64,000 bases of DNA from Alg239-R122 sp041746135 (GCA_041746135.1 JBGTHQ010000002.1:1-64000); one strand, 5' to 3'. Counted from the stretch's first letter, positions 8,630-17,895 are shown. A program made the numbers and translations. Notes: generated by a model not told the origin, from the letters alone.

Positions 8630-9568
8630 ATGCAAGACAAGCTCATAACCCTATTTGGCGGCGGCGGATTTCTGGGAACCTATATGTCCCAGCGATTGCT
8701 GAAAGCCGGAGCGCGGGTACGTATCGCCGGGCGAGATCCGCGCGGCGCGATGCATATCAAACCGCTCGGCAATCTGGGGCAGACGCAATTTGCCGCCGCC
8801 GATATCCGCAGGAAAGACAGCGTCGTGCGCGCCGTGCACGGATCGGACATGGTCATCAACCTGGTCGGCATACTGAAAGGCGACTTTCACGCATTCCACG
8901 TTGCCGGCGCGCGCAACGTCGCCGAAGCGGCGGCGGATGCGAGCTGCGAAGCGATGGTGCATATTTCCGCCATCGGGGCGGATCCAGGGTCACAAAGCGC
9001 CTATGGCCGCAGCAAAGGCGAAGGCGAGGCCGCGGTGCGGGACGCATTCCCCCGGGCCACCATATTGCGCCCTTCAATCGTGTTCGGCCGCGAGGACGAG
9101 TTCATCAACCGCTTTGCGCAGATGATTTCGCTATTGCCCGTCATCCCCATTATCGGCGGCGACACCAAGTTCCAGCCGGTTTTTGTTGACGATGTCGCCA
9201 AAGCGGTGGTCGAGGCTTTGGCCGACCCGGTGAAATATGCGGGCAAGACGCTGGAGCTGGGCGGTCCCGAAGTGATCAGCATGGAGGCGATCAATCACCG
9301 CATCGCCAAGGCGGCCGAACGCAGCCGCGGCTTCATTCCCGTGCCCGATTTCCTGTCCGGGATCCTGGCATCGGCGACCGGATGGTTGCCGGGCGCGCCG
9401 ATTACCAAGGACCAGTGGGCCATGTTGCAAACCGACAATGTGGTCGATGGTGAAAATGGCCTTAAGAAAATGGGCATAACGCCGACCCCGCTCGGCGCCG
9501 TCATGGACGAATGGATGGTCCGCTATCGCCCGCACGGACGTTTCGGCGCGCGGACCCGCAACCGCTAG
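8630..9568 (+). CDS. NDUFA9-like NAD(P)-binding short-chain dehydrogenase
   Basis: A 312-residue atypical SDR protein. The nucleotide-binding motif is FGGGGFLGTYM (residues about 9-19). HISAIGADPGSQSAYGRSKG gives the YxxxK-like region, and ILRPSIVFGREDEFINRF plus VDDVAKAV are typical of the complex I NDUFA9-like subfamily. In alphaproteobacteria such proteins are annotated as complex I-associated or epimerase-like; no substrate can be read from the sequence. It stands alone, the first core gene right of the tRNA-Leu. Confidence 0.85.
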   Translation: MQDKLITLFGGGGFLGTYMSQRLLKAGARVRIAGRDPRGAMHIKPLGNLGQTQFAAADIRRKDSVVRAVHGSDMVINLVGILKGDFHAFHVAGARNVAEAAADASCEAMVHISAIGADPGSQSAYGRSKGEGEAAVRDAFPRATILRPSIVFGREDEFINRFAQMISLLPVIPIIGGDTKFQPVFVDDVAKAVVEALADPVKYAGKTLELGGPEVISMEAINHRIAKAAERSRGFIPVPDFLSGILASATGWLPGAPITKDQWAMLQTDNVVDGENGLKKMGITPTPLGAVMDEWMVRYRPHGRFGARTRNR

Positions 9569-9582
9569 AAACTCACCCGGCC

Positions 9583-10185
9583 CTAACCCGTTTCGCCCTG
9601 CCAGCGCGCCATCGAGTCGAGCAACTGCCGCTCGGCAATATCGCGTGCCCTGGAGCGGGGCAGGTCGAGCGCCATCGCCATCTGCCCGCCCATCAGCGCG
9701 TCGCCCAGCGCCATCAGCACCAGCGATAGCGTGTCTTCATGCATGGCGACATCGTCATGCCCCTCCTCCGCCAGATCGTCGACCAGCTGGTGGATCGCCT
9801 CGACAATCGGGTTGAGCGCGTCCTCATTGCCCGACAGCAGCATCCAGCTGGCGAGCGCGCCCGCCCCTTCCTTGTCGAACGCATCGAAGGTCAGGTCGAC
9901 GATGTCGCGCGCGCTGCCTTCGCCGCTGCGCGATTTGAGCACGGCGGCGCCGATGGTAGCGCACACCGTTTCGGCCAGATATTCGGCCAGGGCTTTTTGC
10001 AGCCCCGACGCCGATCCGAAATGGTGCAACAAATTGGCATGGGTGCGACCGATACGCCCCGCAACGGCTTTGAGCGTGACCGCTTGCGGACCGGTTTCGA
10101 TCAGCAGTTCGCGCGCTGCGATCAGAGCCATGGTTCGGCTTTCCTCGGGGCTGAGGCGGCGTTTGATATTTTTCACTATTGACAT
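9583..10185 (-). CDS. TetR-family regulator
   Basis: A 200-residue regulator with an N-terminal helix-turn-helix (about 15-60: ALIAARELLIETGPQAVTLK, then AGRIGRTHANLLHHFGS). The C-terminal ligand-binding half is helical and unassigned. It is divergent from the metal-dependent hydrolase gene, so it probably represses that gene and itself. The start at 10185 places its ATG within the neighbour's likely -35 box. Longer upstream starts are unlikely because they would cross the shared promoter. Confidence 0.85.
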   Translation of the reverse strand: MSIVKNIKRRLSPEESRTMALIAARELLIETGPQAVTLKAVAGRIGRTHANLLHHFGSASGLQKALAEYLAETVCATIGAAVLKSRSGEGSARDIVDLTFDAFDKEGAGALASWMLLSGNEDALNPIVEAIHQLVDDLAEEGHDDVAMHEDTLSLVLMALGDALMGGQMAMALDLPRSRARDIAERQLLDSMARWQGETG

Positions 10186-10226
10186 CTTTGTAAGTAACCT
10201 TATTGTCATGCATGTCAGTAACGACA
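10179..10226 (+). promoter_or_regulatory. Divergent promoter/operator between TetR and hydrolase genes
   Basis: TTGACA (10179-10184) and TATTGT (10201-10206) are spaced by 16 bases and face the hydrolase gene. Just downstream, ATGTC-N6-GACAT (10211-10226) is a small palindrome and a candidate TetR operator. Both calls come from consensus matching only. Confidence 0.45.
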
Positions 10227-10241
10227 TATGGATATTTTCAC

Positions 10242-11168
10242 ATGAACGCCCCGACCCGAATAGATACGCCCGTAACGCCCCATGATGCAAGCCGCGCGAA
10301 AACGCCTGCCGATCTGGAAATCGTGCCGCGCGACCGTCGTTTTGGCCGGGGCAGCACACAGCACCGCTGGTGGCTGAACGGCGACCCGGTCGCAACCGCA
10401 TTCTACAATGCGCTGTCGGTCACCTTCCCAATGGGCGAAGCCTATTTCGTCGAAAGCGTCAAAGCGTTCCGAGAAGGCACGCCCGAAAGGCTGAACGGCG
10501 AAATCCGCGCATTCGTCAAGCAGGAAGTCAATCACAGCCGCGAGCATGTCGCGTTCAACCGCCGCGTGGTCGATGCGGGCTATGATGTGACCGCGATGGA
10601 AGCGCAAGTGGTCGAATCGCTCGCGCTGACCAAGGATCGCCCGAAAATCGCCAATCTCGCTTCGACCATGGCGCTCGAACATTTTACCGCGATCCTGGCG
10701 CAGCAGCTGATCGCCAATCCCCGTCATCTGCACGGCGCCGATGCCGAATCGGCCAATTTGTGGCGCTGGCACGCGCTCGAGGAAATCGAGCATAAGGGCG
10801 TCGCCTATGACACCTGGCTGCATGCGACCAGGGACTGGAGCCGCTGGCAGCGCTGGAAAGTCAAATCTCTGGTCATGCTGCTGACGACCAAGGAATTCGT
10901 CACTAAGCGGGCCGCGGGCATGCTCGACCTGCTCGAACAGGATGGCCTGACCGGCGCGAAAACCAAATGGCGGCTGTTTGCCTATGCCTTTGGCCGTCCC
11001 GGCATGGCGCGCAAGATATTCGGCGCGTGGGTCAGCTATTTCCTGCCCGGCTTCCACCCGTGGAACCATGACGACCGCCATTTGATCCAGCTTGCCGAAA
11101 GCGACTACCGCGATGCGGTCATGCCCGTGGCCGCGCCACCGAACCCTGTGCTTGTCCCTGCCGAATAA
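10242..11168 (+). CDS. Metal-dependent hydrolase family protein (PF10118-like)
   Basis: A 308-residue protein resembling the putative metal-dependent hydrolase family PF10118. It has clustered acidic and histidine residues: EVNHSREHVAFN (around 92), TMALEHFTAI and WHALEEIEHKGVAYD, which repeat an E-x2-H or E-x2-E-x-E-H pattern like a di-iron helical bundle. The biochemical role of the family is not established. It starts at ATG 10242 and is paired with a divergent TetR regulator. Confidence 0.8.
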   Translation: MNAPTRIDTPVTPHDASRAKTPADLEIVPRDRRFGRGSTQHRWWLNGDPVATAFYNALSVTFPMGEAYFVESVKAFREGTPERLNGEIRAFVKQEVNHSREHVAFNRRVVDAGYDVTAMEAQVVESLALTKDRPKIANLASTMALEHFTAILAQQLIANPRHLHGADAESANLWRWHALEEIEHKGVAYDTWLHATRDWSRWQRWKVKSLVMLLTTKEFVTKRAAGMLDLLEQDGLTGAKTKWRLFAYAFGRPGMARKIFGAWVSYFLPGFHPWNHDDRHLIQLAESDYRDAVMPVAAPPNPVLVPAE

Positions 11169-11412
11169 TAAGCCGGACAAAAGCGACAAAATTACATCTG
11201 CGACAATTTTGCAGACAGGTATTTTTGCCTTAAAATTCAGATGGTTTCGCGGCGCGCGTTCGGCAAAATTGACACATTTGTGTTTTCAAGGTCATTTTTT
11301 ACGCGCCCGCTTATGTCGTGCGAAATGTGTAACGATGTGAAAGAGCCATGTCGGCTTCTATCACAATCCTATCTCTGTAGGACAGAGGACAGACACGCCG
11401 CCCGCCCGGACG

Positions 11413-11961
11413 CTAGGCCGCAACCGGCAGCGCGTTTTGCGGCAGCAGGGCGGTCAGGTCCATCGCGAACAGATGCGTCCGGGCTTCCGCCTTGCGGCCC
11501 GCGCTGTAGCGCATGACCGTCTTGCCAGTGCGCACAAAGCCGATTTTGTCGAGCACGCGGCCCGATGCCGGGTTGCCGTCGAAATAGCCTGCAACCAATT
11601 TGCGGTGGCCGATCACGGCGGCGATATTGGCAACCGCCCGCCCCGCTTCGGTGGCATAGCCCCTGCCCCAGTGCGGACGGGCGATCCAGTAGCCGAGCTC
11701 GACATGTCCGTCATCGTCCTCGCCAAGACCGCACGCGCCGATCAGTTCGCTGCCGTCGTTGCCAGGCAGCGTCAGGAAAAAGGCAGGGAGCCGGGGGTCT
11801 TGTGGACGCGAGGCGAATTCACGCGCCGCTTCGCGGGTATAGGGCCACGGGGCGCGGGCCAGATTGCACACGATCTCCTGATCGTTCAGCGCCGCCGCCA
11901 GCGCCTGCCAGTCCTCGGGCCATCCCGGCCGCAACAATAATCTTTCGGTACGCGCAAACAT
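11413..11961 (-). CDS. GNAT N-acetyltransferase (RimJ/RimL-like)
   Basis: A 182-residue protein of the Acetyltransf_3 type: N-terminal RTERLLLRPGWPEDWQAL, then IGACGL, ELGYWIARPHWGRGYATEAG (acetyl-CoA-binding loop), and NPASGRVLDKIGFVRTG. The substrate is unknown; relatives acetylate ribosomal proteins or small amines. The start at 11961 is supported by GGAGAG 6 bases upstream. It lies downstream of rpmA in the same direction but after a terminator, so it is probably expressed separately. Confidence 0.85.
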   Translation of the reverse strand: MFARTERLLLRPGWPEDWQALAAALNDQEIVCNLARAPWPYTREAAREFASRPQDPRLPAFFLTLPGNDGSELIGACGLGEDDDGHVELGYWIARPHWGRGYATEAGRAVANIAAVIGHRKLVAGYFDGNPASGRVLDKIGFVRTGKTVMRYSAGRKAEARTHLFAMDLTALLPQNALPVAA

Positions 11962-12090
11962 ATCATCTCTCCAATAGCATCTGCGTCGCCCCATAGCCCC
12001 TATATGTGACGGCTATGGGTCGGCGGAATGGCAGAGAGATAAAAAGAAAGGGAAACGGGGTGACCCGTCTCCCTGCATTTTGCCGGTCTT

Positions 12091-12127
12091 AAAAAACCAG
12101 CCGGGTCATCCCTGTAAAGGATAACCC
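12091..12127 (-). terminator. Terminator after rplU-rpmA
   Basis: CGGGT-x-ATCC (12102-12111) pairs with GGAT-x-ACCCG (12118-12127), a nine-pair stem with one internal mismatch. On the minus strand it is followed by GCTGG and six T (12096-12091). It sits 17 bases after the rpmA stop. Confidence 0.75.
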
Positions 12128-12143
12128 GTCATCGGCTATCCGG

Positions 12144-12413
12144 TTATTCGGCGGCCTGCGCCATAATGTCGACCGACACGTATTTTCGGTTGAGCTTGCC
12201 GTCGTGAAAGCGCACGCGTCCATCTGTCAGGGCAAAGAGCGTATGGTCCTTACCCATGCCGACATTGGCGCCCGCATAATATTTGGTGCCGCGCTGGCGC
12301 ACGAGGATATTGCCGCCAACGACTGTTTCGCTGCCGAATTTTTTCACGCCAAGACGGCGGCCTGCTGAATCGCGGCCGTTGCGAGTCGAACCGCCTGCTT
12401 TTTTATGTGCCAT
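12144..12413 (-). CDS. rpmA: 50S ribosomal protein L27
   Basis: An 89-residue protein with the L27 sequence MAHKKAGGSTRNGRDS near its N-terminus, followed by KKFGSETVVGGNILVRQRG and GKDHTLFALTDG. L27 sits at the peptidyl-transferase centre, with its N-terminus reaching the tRNA ends. The length is normal. It follows rplU in the usual rplU-rpmA order. Confidence 0.98.
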   Translation of the reverse strand: MAHKKAGGSTRNGRDSAGRRLGVKKFGSETVVGGNILVRQRGTKYYAGANVGMGKDHTLFALTDGRVRFHDGKLNRKYVSVDIMAQAAE

Positions 12414-12463
12414 GTCGTAAACTCCTTAGCATAAGACCTTGCTGCCTCGGCAGTCGGCCCAAA

Positions 12464-13030
12464 TCAATCTTTTTTCGCAGCCGTTTTTTTGGCCGGTGCT
12501 TTTTTCACATCCGCTTGCTTGGCGGCAGGCTTTTTGTCGGCGGGCTTTTTATCGGCTGCATCTTTGGCAGGTGCCACTTTGGCCGGAGCCGATTTCTTGG
12601 CGGGCGCCGCTTTTTTCGCGGGCGCCGCCTTGGTTTCGGTTTTGGGGGCTTCGGTTTTGGGCGCGTCGTCCTGTTTGGCTACAGCGTCCTGTTTGGGAGC
12701 CGCTTCCTTTTTCGGCGCAGCCTGCTGCTTGGAGCCGCCGACATCGGTGATGCGCAGCAACGTCAAGGGCTGCCGGTGGCCGTTGCGACGGCGGTAATTG
12801 TGCCGACGGCGCTTTTTGAAGACGATCACTTTTTCGCCGCGCGCCTGCGCGATGATTTCAGCCGATACGGTCAGACCCTTGAGGTCTTTGACATCGCCGC
12901 CATCGCCGGCGAGCAGAATGTCGTCCAGCGTGATGGTATCACCGGCTTCGCCAGCCAGTTTTTCAACAGCGATTTTGTCTCCGGCTGCAACCCGGTATTG
13001 TTTGCCGCCTGTGCGCACGATTGCGAACAT
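12464..13030 (-). CDS. rplU: 50S ribosomal protein L21 with long Lys/Ala/Pro tail
   Basis: A 188-residue protein. Residues 1-100 are a standard L21 (MFAIVRTGGKQYRV, KRRRHNYRRRNGHRQPLTLL). The rest is a low-complexity tail rich in Lys, Ala, Pro and Asp with repeated APKK, APAKK and DKKPA units. Ordinary L21 is about 103 residues, so the tail nearly doubles the protein. Similar tails are seen on L21 of some alphaproteobacteria. It may bind rRNA non-specifically. Confidence 0.97.
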   Translation of the reverse strand: MFAIVRTGGKQYRVAAGDKIAVEKLAGEAGDTITLDDILLAGDGGDVKDLKGLTVSAEIIAQARGEKVIVFKKRRRHNYRRRNGHRQPLTLLRITDVGGSKQQAAPKKEAAPKQDAVAKQDDAPKTEAPKTETKAAPAKKAAPAKKSAPAKVAPAKDAADKKPADKKPAAKQADVKKAPAKKTAAKKD

Positions 13031-13270
13031 GATATATCCAATTCATCAGATTTGATGTTACTGTAAAGCCCGATGTCCGAATCACTTGGCATGGGCAAAA
13101 GCCCACATGCCGGTATGACCAGCATCGGAAAGGCGCTCAACTATGGGAAACCGGCGCCCGTGTCAACGCCGAATGCCCGATTTCGCGGATTTTATCTGCG
13201 TGCCAGAGCGGCCCTTTTGCCCGATACAAAACGCCGCATCCTGTTATTGCACGCGGCCCGCTTTGTGCCT

Positions 13271-13819
13271 ATGCCGTTGTTTATGCCGCTATCGCCCCCT
13301 ATCCGCGCGCTCGCCGCGATCGTGCCGCTGTCTCTGACGGTCGGTGCCTGCACGTCGATGGAGGGCGAGTTCCCGACGCTGGCCAAGCGCAATATCGAGA
13401 CTTATTACGAACAGGGCGGCGAATCGCGCAGGACCGCATTCCCGCAGCTGCCGCCCACAGTAAGTCCTGCACTGGTATCGCAACTGGAAAATCTGCTGGC
13501 GCAGGCCAATGCGGGCGAACGCGATTTCCGCCAGGCCCTTCCGCTGGCCCGCAGCCGCGCGAACGCCGCGCGCGGATCGGCAGTCGGCGGCGAAAACTGG
13601 GCGCAGGCGACCACCATGATCAGCGCGCTCAACGCCAGCCGCGATAGATCCACCATTGCGCTGGCCGATCTCGATCAGCTTTACGCGGAAAAACTGACCG
13701 CCGAACAGGACAATCCGGCCGAAGCCGACGCGATCGAGAGCGTGCGCCAGATCGTGTCCGACATGGTGCAGGCGCAGACCGAACAGGTCGACACGCTGAC
13801 GGCGCTGGTGGGCGGCTGA
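13271..13819 (+). CDS. Putative lipoprotein
   Basis: From ATG 13271 the protein has 182 residues. A hydrophobic N-terminus (IRALAAIVPLSLTVGAC) ends in a lipobox-like LTVGAC, so it is probably lipidated on the cysteine and held in the envelope. The rest is helical and Gln/Ala-rich, with no family I recognise. The start is uncertain because no good ribosome site is seen; ATG 13283 is equally possible. It is divergent from rplU. Confidence 0.65.
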   Translation: MPLFMPLSPPIRALAAIVPLSLTVGACTSMEGEFPTLAKRNIETYYEQGGESRRTAFPQLPPTVSPALVSQLENLLAQANAGERDFRQALPLARSRANAARGSAVGGENWAQATTMISALNASRDRSTIALADLDQLYAEKLTAEQDNPAEADAIESVRQIVSDMVQAQTEQVDTLTALVGG

Positions 13820-13930
13820 ACTTTTAGAGATTTTGCCGAATATGTCGGCGACGCGCTATCACTCCCTTCGTATGCGCAAGCCGTTTTATAATCCGGATGT
13901 CGGCGGGACGCGGATGCCACAATCTGGATT

Positions 13931-15064
13931 TTATTGCTGCGGCAGGACCGCCAGTATCCGGCCCAGTTGCTCGCGCATCGGCGTCATCTCGCTATCGGGC
14001 GTCTTGCCCAGCCGTACCATAGTCACGCGCTGTTCGGGCGAGACCAGCACGCGCTGGCCCAGATGCCCCTGCGCGGCGAATACCGTGTCGGAGGCGATGC
14101 CGGGGAACAGGACGATGTCGCCGCGCTCGCCGCCCTGTTTGTTAAGCCAGATATGGCCGCCATAGGCGGGCTGGTTGGGCGAACTGGTCAGCATGAAATC
14201 GATCCAGGCGCGCGGCACGATCTGGTTGCCCTTGATCGATCCCTTGGTGCGCAGGAATTCCCCGAACCTGGCCCAGTCGCGCGCGGTCGCGTGCATCAGC
14301 GAGCCGCCGATCATCGTGCCGTTGCGGTCGAATTCGGGCACCAGCGTATCCATGCCCAGCGGCTCCATCAACCGGCCGCGCACGAAATCCATCATCGCCT
14401 TGCGCCGCACGTCGGGATTTTTGCTGTCGGTCAGCGCGCGCGTCATGATGTCCGACAGGATCACGCTGGTATTGCTGCTATATTCGAACTTTTCGCCCGG
14501 CTGTGCTTCCAGCGGCTGTCCCTCGGCATAGGCGGCCATATGATCGCGCCCGTCGGTGAACAGCATCCGCACCTCGTCGCTTTCGTAAATCGGATCGCCC
14601 GCGTCGGTGTGGGTAAGCCCCGATGCCATGTGCAACAGCTGGCGCAGCGTAATCGCGCCGCGCGGATCGCCGGGCCGCTGCCATGCCGGCACCGGCGCGG
14701 GCGCGTCGAGCACCAGCTTGCCGTCCGCGACCATCAAACCGACCAGCACCGCCGTCACGCTCTTGGCCATCGACCAGCTGATAAATCGCGTATCGGCATC
14801 GTAACCGGCGCCATAGCGTTCCGCCACGATGGCCCCGTTCTGCATCAGGACGAACGCGCGGGTGTCGGCCATCTCTTCGCGCGTGAACAGCGGATCGATC
14901 GCGGCGTGCAGCCGCGCACGCGAACCCGGCGCATCGCCCGCAATATAGCCGGTCCCGTCTGCCGTAGCGTTGCTGCCGTGCGCATTTGGACTTGCGAAGC
15001 CGAGGGTTATGCCTATCAAGGCGGCCATAAGCAGGGCGGAGGGAACGATCAGCGATGTCTTCAT
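13931..15064 (-). CDS. Serine hydrolase of the beta-lactamase (class C-like) family
   Basis: A 377-residue protein with an N-terminal signal segment (SLIVPSALLMAALIGITLGF). The catalytic SMAK (serine and lysine two apart) lies near residue 97, the YSS motif near 195 in EYSSNTSV, and WLNKQGG follows later. These fit the penicillin-binding/esterase branch (PF00144) rather than a resistance enzyme. It probably acts in the periplasm. The start at 15064 is chosen just before the signal peptide. Confidence 0.85.
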   Translation of the reverse strand: MKTSLIVPSALLMAALIGITLGFASPNAHGSNATADGTGYIAGDAPGSRARLHAAIDPLFTREEMADTRAFVLMQNGAIVAERYGAGYDADTRFISWSMAKSVTAVLVGLMVADGKLVLDAPAPVPAWQRPGDPRGAITLRQLLHMASGLTHTDAGDPIYESDEVRMLFTDGRDHMAAYAEGQPLEAQPGEKFEYSSNTSVILSDIMTRALTDSKNPDVRRKAMMDFVRGRLMEPLGMDTLVPEFDRNGTMIGGSLMHATARDWARFGEFLRTKGSIKGNQIVPRAWIDFMLTSSPNQPAYGGHIWLNKQGGERGDIVLFPGIASDTVFAAQGHLGQRVLVSPEQRVTMVRLGKTPDSEMTPMREQLGRILAVLPQQ

Positions 15065-15107
15065 GCGCCCCACATCACGCACTGCATGGTTTTACGCAAG
15101 AGGCAAA

Positions 15108-15464
15108 ATGGCAAACCGAGATCCAACCACCCCGCAACGCAGCCGCTGGAAACTCGCACTGGTTGCCATCCTCGTTCTCCTGATCGCGGCGTTTGTCTAT
15201 TTCCTGCCGGTGGTAAAGGGATATACCGGGGTCGGGTCATCCTATGCCGCGCACGTCACCTGCTCGTGCCGCTATATCGGCGGGCGCAGCCTGTCCGATT
15301 GCGAAAAAGATTTCGAAAAAGGCATGGAACTGGTATCGGTCAGCGACGACCCCGCGCGCAAGCGGATCGACGCGACTTTCCCGCTATTCGGGCATGAAGC
15401 CGCCGAATTTCGTGAAGGCTATGGCTGTATCGTGCTCACGCAAAAAGAGCGCGAGGCGGGATAG
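15108..15464 (+). CDS. Hypothetical membrane-anchored protein
   Basis: A 118-residue protein with one transmembrane segment (about 14-36, WKLALVAILVLLIAAFVYFL) and a periplasmic part with CSCRYIGGRSLSDCEKDF and a later YGC, four cysteines in all. The start at 15108 has AAGAGG 5 bases upstream. It is divergent from the serine hydrolase gene (44 bases apart). No family recognised. Confidence 0.7.
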   Translation: MANRDPTTPQRSRWKLALVAILVLLIAAFVYFLPVVKGYTGVGSSYAAHVTCSCRYIGGRSLSDCEKDFEKGMELVSVSDDPARKRIDATFPLFGHEAAEFREGYGCIVLTQKEREAG

Positions 15465-15479
15465 AAAGACCTTTCGATA

Positions 15480-15566
15480 TCGTTATTCCGGCGAAAGCCG
15501 GAATCTCCTTTCGTATAAAACGACACACCAGAAAGAAATGAGATCCCGGCTTTCGCCGGGATGACA
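15480..15566. repeat. Pair of REP-like palindromes
   Basis: ATTCCGGCGAAAGCCGGAAT (near 15485) and a similar ATCCCGGCTTTCGCCGGGAT (near 15543) are each near-perfect palindromes in opposite orientation, about 40 bases apart. They sit between two convergent genes. Related GGCGAAAGCC palindromes are common between genes in sphingomonads. They may act as a two-way terminator. Confidence 0.75.
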
Positions 15567-15579
15567 TATTGCCGAGTGC

Positions 15580-16698
15580 TCAGTCCTGGACAATCAGGTA
15601 TTTCGTGCCGGTCGCCTTGGCATTGTAGGCCTTGGCTATCTCGGGTTTGAGCGCGTCGGCCAGGGAGATTTCGTCGCTATAGCTGCTGGCGAACGTCGTG
15701 GTGAGTTCGTCGGCGACACGCGTGCGCAGGCGGACCACGCCTTCCATGCCGAGGCGTTGCAGGAACGGCGGCAATAGCCAGCCGCCCACGCCCCACACCA
15801 TGCCGAACCCGCGGTTGAGAACGGTCGGCGACATGTCGAGCCCGCCATAGAGATAGACCTGCTTCATCACGTTCGAACCGTAGACGCTATATTCCTCCAT
15901 ATCCTTGGTCGCGACGATTTCCATCGCGTTCAGGATTTGGCTGGCCAGATCGCCGCCGCCGGTCGCATCGAAAGCGAGCGTGGCTCCGGTGGCCGTGAGC
16001 GCGGCGACCAGCTGCTGCATGAAATCCTTATCCGCGCTGTTGACGACATGCTCGGCGCCCAGCGCTTTCAGAATGTCGACCTGTTCCTGCTTGCGCACGA
16101 TATTGACCAGCGGCACGCCATCGGCCTTGCACAGTTTGACCAGCATCTGTCCGAGGTTGGAGGCCGCCGCGGTGTGGACGAGGGCGGTGTGGCTTTCCAT
16201 TTTCATGGTTTCGATCATCGACTGCGCGGTCATCGGGTTGACGAAACTCGACGCGCCATCGCGCAGGTCGGCATCGTCGGCCAGTGGCAGGCATTGCATC
16301 ACCGGAACGCAGCGATATTCGGCATAGGAGCCGCCGCCGAAGAAACAGACTTTCTTGCCGACCATCGCCTTGCCCGCATCATCGCCCGCGGCAACGATTG
16401 TACCTGCGCCTTCGTTACCGACGGGCAGATCCTTGCCGATACGGTTGCCGAGACGCGGCACCGCGCCCTTGGGCACCTGCATTTCGAGCGCGGGCAGATC
16501 GCCGCCCACCGGCTTGAGATTACCGACATCGGCGATCGAGAACATCACGCCCAGATCGGACGGATTGATCGGGCTCGCGCCGACCTTGACCAGCACCTCG
16601 CCCGCTTTGGGCGTCGGCACCGGAACCTCGCGCAGGGCGACTTTCAACGTGCCGTCTTCGTGCAGGGTCGAAAATATCTGTTTCATGGTATCGGCCAT
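15580..16698 (-). CDS. Zinc-type alcohol dehydrogenase-like (MDR) oxidoreductase
   Basis: A 372-residue medium-chain reductase. The GroES-like N-terminal half has VKVGASPINPSDLGVMF and VGNEGAGTIVAAG; the Rossmann half has VHTAAASNLGQMLVKLCKAD and NIVRKQEQVDILKALGAEHV. Zinc ligands of true alcohol dehydrogenases are not evident, so it is probably a quinone or enoyl reductase-like NADPH enzyme. It has an AGGAG site before ATG 16698. The substrate is unknown. Confidence 0.85.
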   Translation of the reverse strand: MADTMKQIFSTLHEDGTLKVALREVPVPTPKAGEVLVKVGASPINPSDLGVMFSIADVGNLKPVGGDLPALEMQVPKGAVPRLGNRIGKDLPVGNEGAGTIVAAGDDAGKAMVGKKVCFFGGGSYAEYRCVPVMQCLPLADDADLRDGASSFVNPMTAQSMIETMKMESHTALVHTAAASNLGQMLVKLCKADGVPLVNIVRKQEQVDILKALGAEHVVNSADKDFMQQLVAALTATGATLAFDATGGGDLASQILNAMEIVATKDMEEYSVYGSNVMKQVYLYGGLDMSPTVLNRGFGMVWGVGGWLLPPFLQRLGMEGVVRLRTRVADELTTTFASSYSDEISLADALKPEIAKAYNAKATGTKYLIVQD

Positions 16699-16779
16699 CG
16701 GGGCTCTCCTGTTTTGTTATGATTTACGTTGCATTCTGATACGGGCTTTTATGCACGCGTGAAAGAAGTCTTTTCGATT

Positions 16780-17895
16780 TCACGCAGGCTGCAGGGCGCA
16801 CGCCGCCGCTTCGGTTTCCTGAATCCAGCCGCCGCCCAGAACCCGGTCGCCCGCATAGAGCACCGCCGCCTGTCCGGGCGCGACGCCATATTCGGCGTTT
16901 TCGAAAATCAACTGGCCGTTCTCCATCCGCGCGGGAACGGGTTTCGCCAGCGAGCGCACCTTGGCCTGAACGGACGCATCATGGCTTTCGCCGATCCAGT
17001 TCATGTCGCTGATCCGCGCCGACCGAATCGCCAAAGCCTCGCGCGGGCCGACGATGACGCGTTTTGTGTCCGCCTCGATCCGGATCACATAGAGCGGATC
17101 AGGCTGCCCGCCGATATCGAGCCCTTTGCGCTGTCCTACCGTATAGTGGATCAGCCCCTTGTGACGGCCCATGACACGGCCGTCGATATGCAAAATTTCG
17201 CCGTCATCATCGGCATCGGGGCGGATTTTGCGCACGATTTTCGCATAATCGCCATCGGGCACGAAGCAGATATCCTGGCTGTCGGGCTTGAAAGCCACCG
17301 CCAGACCCATATCCTTCGCAATCTCGCGCACCTGGGCTTTGGGCATATCGCCCAGCGGAAAGCGCAGATAATCCATCTGCGCGTCGGTGGTGGCGAACAG
17401 GAAATAGCTCTGGTCGCGCGCCGGATCGAGCGCGCGGTGCAGTTCCGACCGGCCGCCCGCACCGATCACGCGCCGCACATAATGGCCGGTGGCGAGGCAA
17501 TCGGCACCCAGATCGCGGGCCATCGTGAGCAGATCAGTAAATTTCACGCCCATATTGCACTGGATGCACGGAATGGGGGTGCGGCCGGCCATATATTCGT
17601 CGGCGAAATTTTCGACCACGCTGTCGCGAAAACGGCTTTCATGGTCGAACACATAATGCGCAATGCCCAGTTTGTCGGCGACCGCGCGCGCATCGCGTAT
17701 ATCCTGCCCTGCGCAGCAGCTGCCGGTGCGTCCGGTTGCTTCGCCATGGTCGTAGAGCTGCAAGGTAATGCCGATCGTTTCCGCGCCGGTGCGCGCGGCA
17801 AGCGCCGCAACGACGCTGGAATCTACTCCGCCGGACATCGCGACCACGATTCTGCGTGCCTTTACCGGCGCGGACAGCTGAAAATCTACATGCAT
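16780..17895 (-). CDS. mnmA: tRNA-specific 2-thiouridylase
   Basis: A 371-residue protein with the PP-loop VAMSGGVDSSVVAAL (residues about 18-32), the catalytic-region NMGVKFTDL preceded by TPIPCIQC (first catalytic Cys), KPDSQDICF (second catalytic Cys) and the C-terminal HYTVGQRKGLDIGG. MnmA puts sulphur on U34 of tRNA-Lys, Glu and Gln. The length is normal. It stands alone. Confidence 0.97.
   Translation of the reverse strand: MHVDFQLSAPVKARRIVVAMSGGVDSSVVAALAARTGAETIGITLQLYDHGEATGRTGSCCAGQDIRDARAVADKLGIAHYVFDHESRFRDSVVENFADEYMAGRTPIPCIQCNMGVKFTDLLTMARDLGADCLATGHYVRRVIGAGGRSELHRALDPARDQSYFLFATTDAQMDYLRFPLGDMPKAQVREIAKDMGLAVAFKPDSQDICFVPDGDYAKIVRKIRPDADDDGEILHIDGRVMGRHKGLIHYTVGQRKGLDIGGQPDPLYVIRIEADTKRVIVGPREALAIRSARISDMNWIGESHDASVQAKVRSLAKPVPARMENGQLIFENAEYGVAPGQAAVLYAGDRVLGGGWIQETEAAACALQPA

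Noticed and set aside
13934..15397. Plus-strand frame of 487 codons across the serine hydrolase
   Set aside because: Antisense shadow; the hydrolase on the other strand has clear catalytic motifs.
15480..15566. Possible CRISPR-like repeat
   Set aside because: Only two palindromic units in opposite orientation, no regular spacers and no cas genes in the window.
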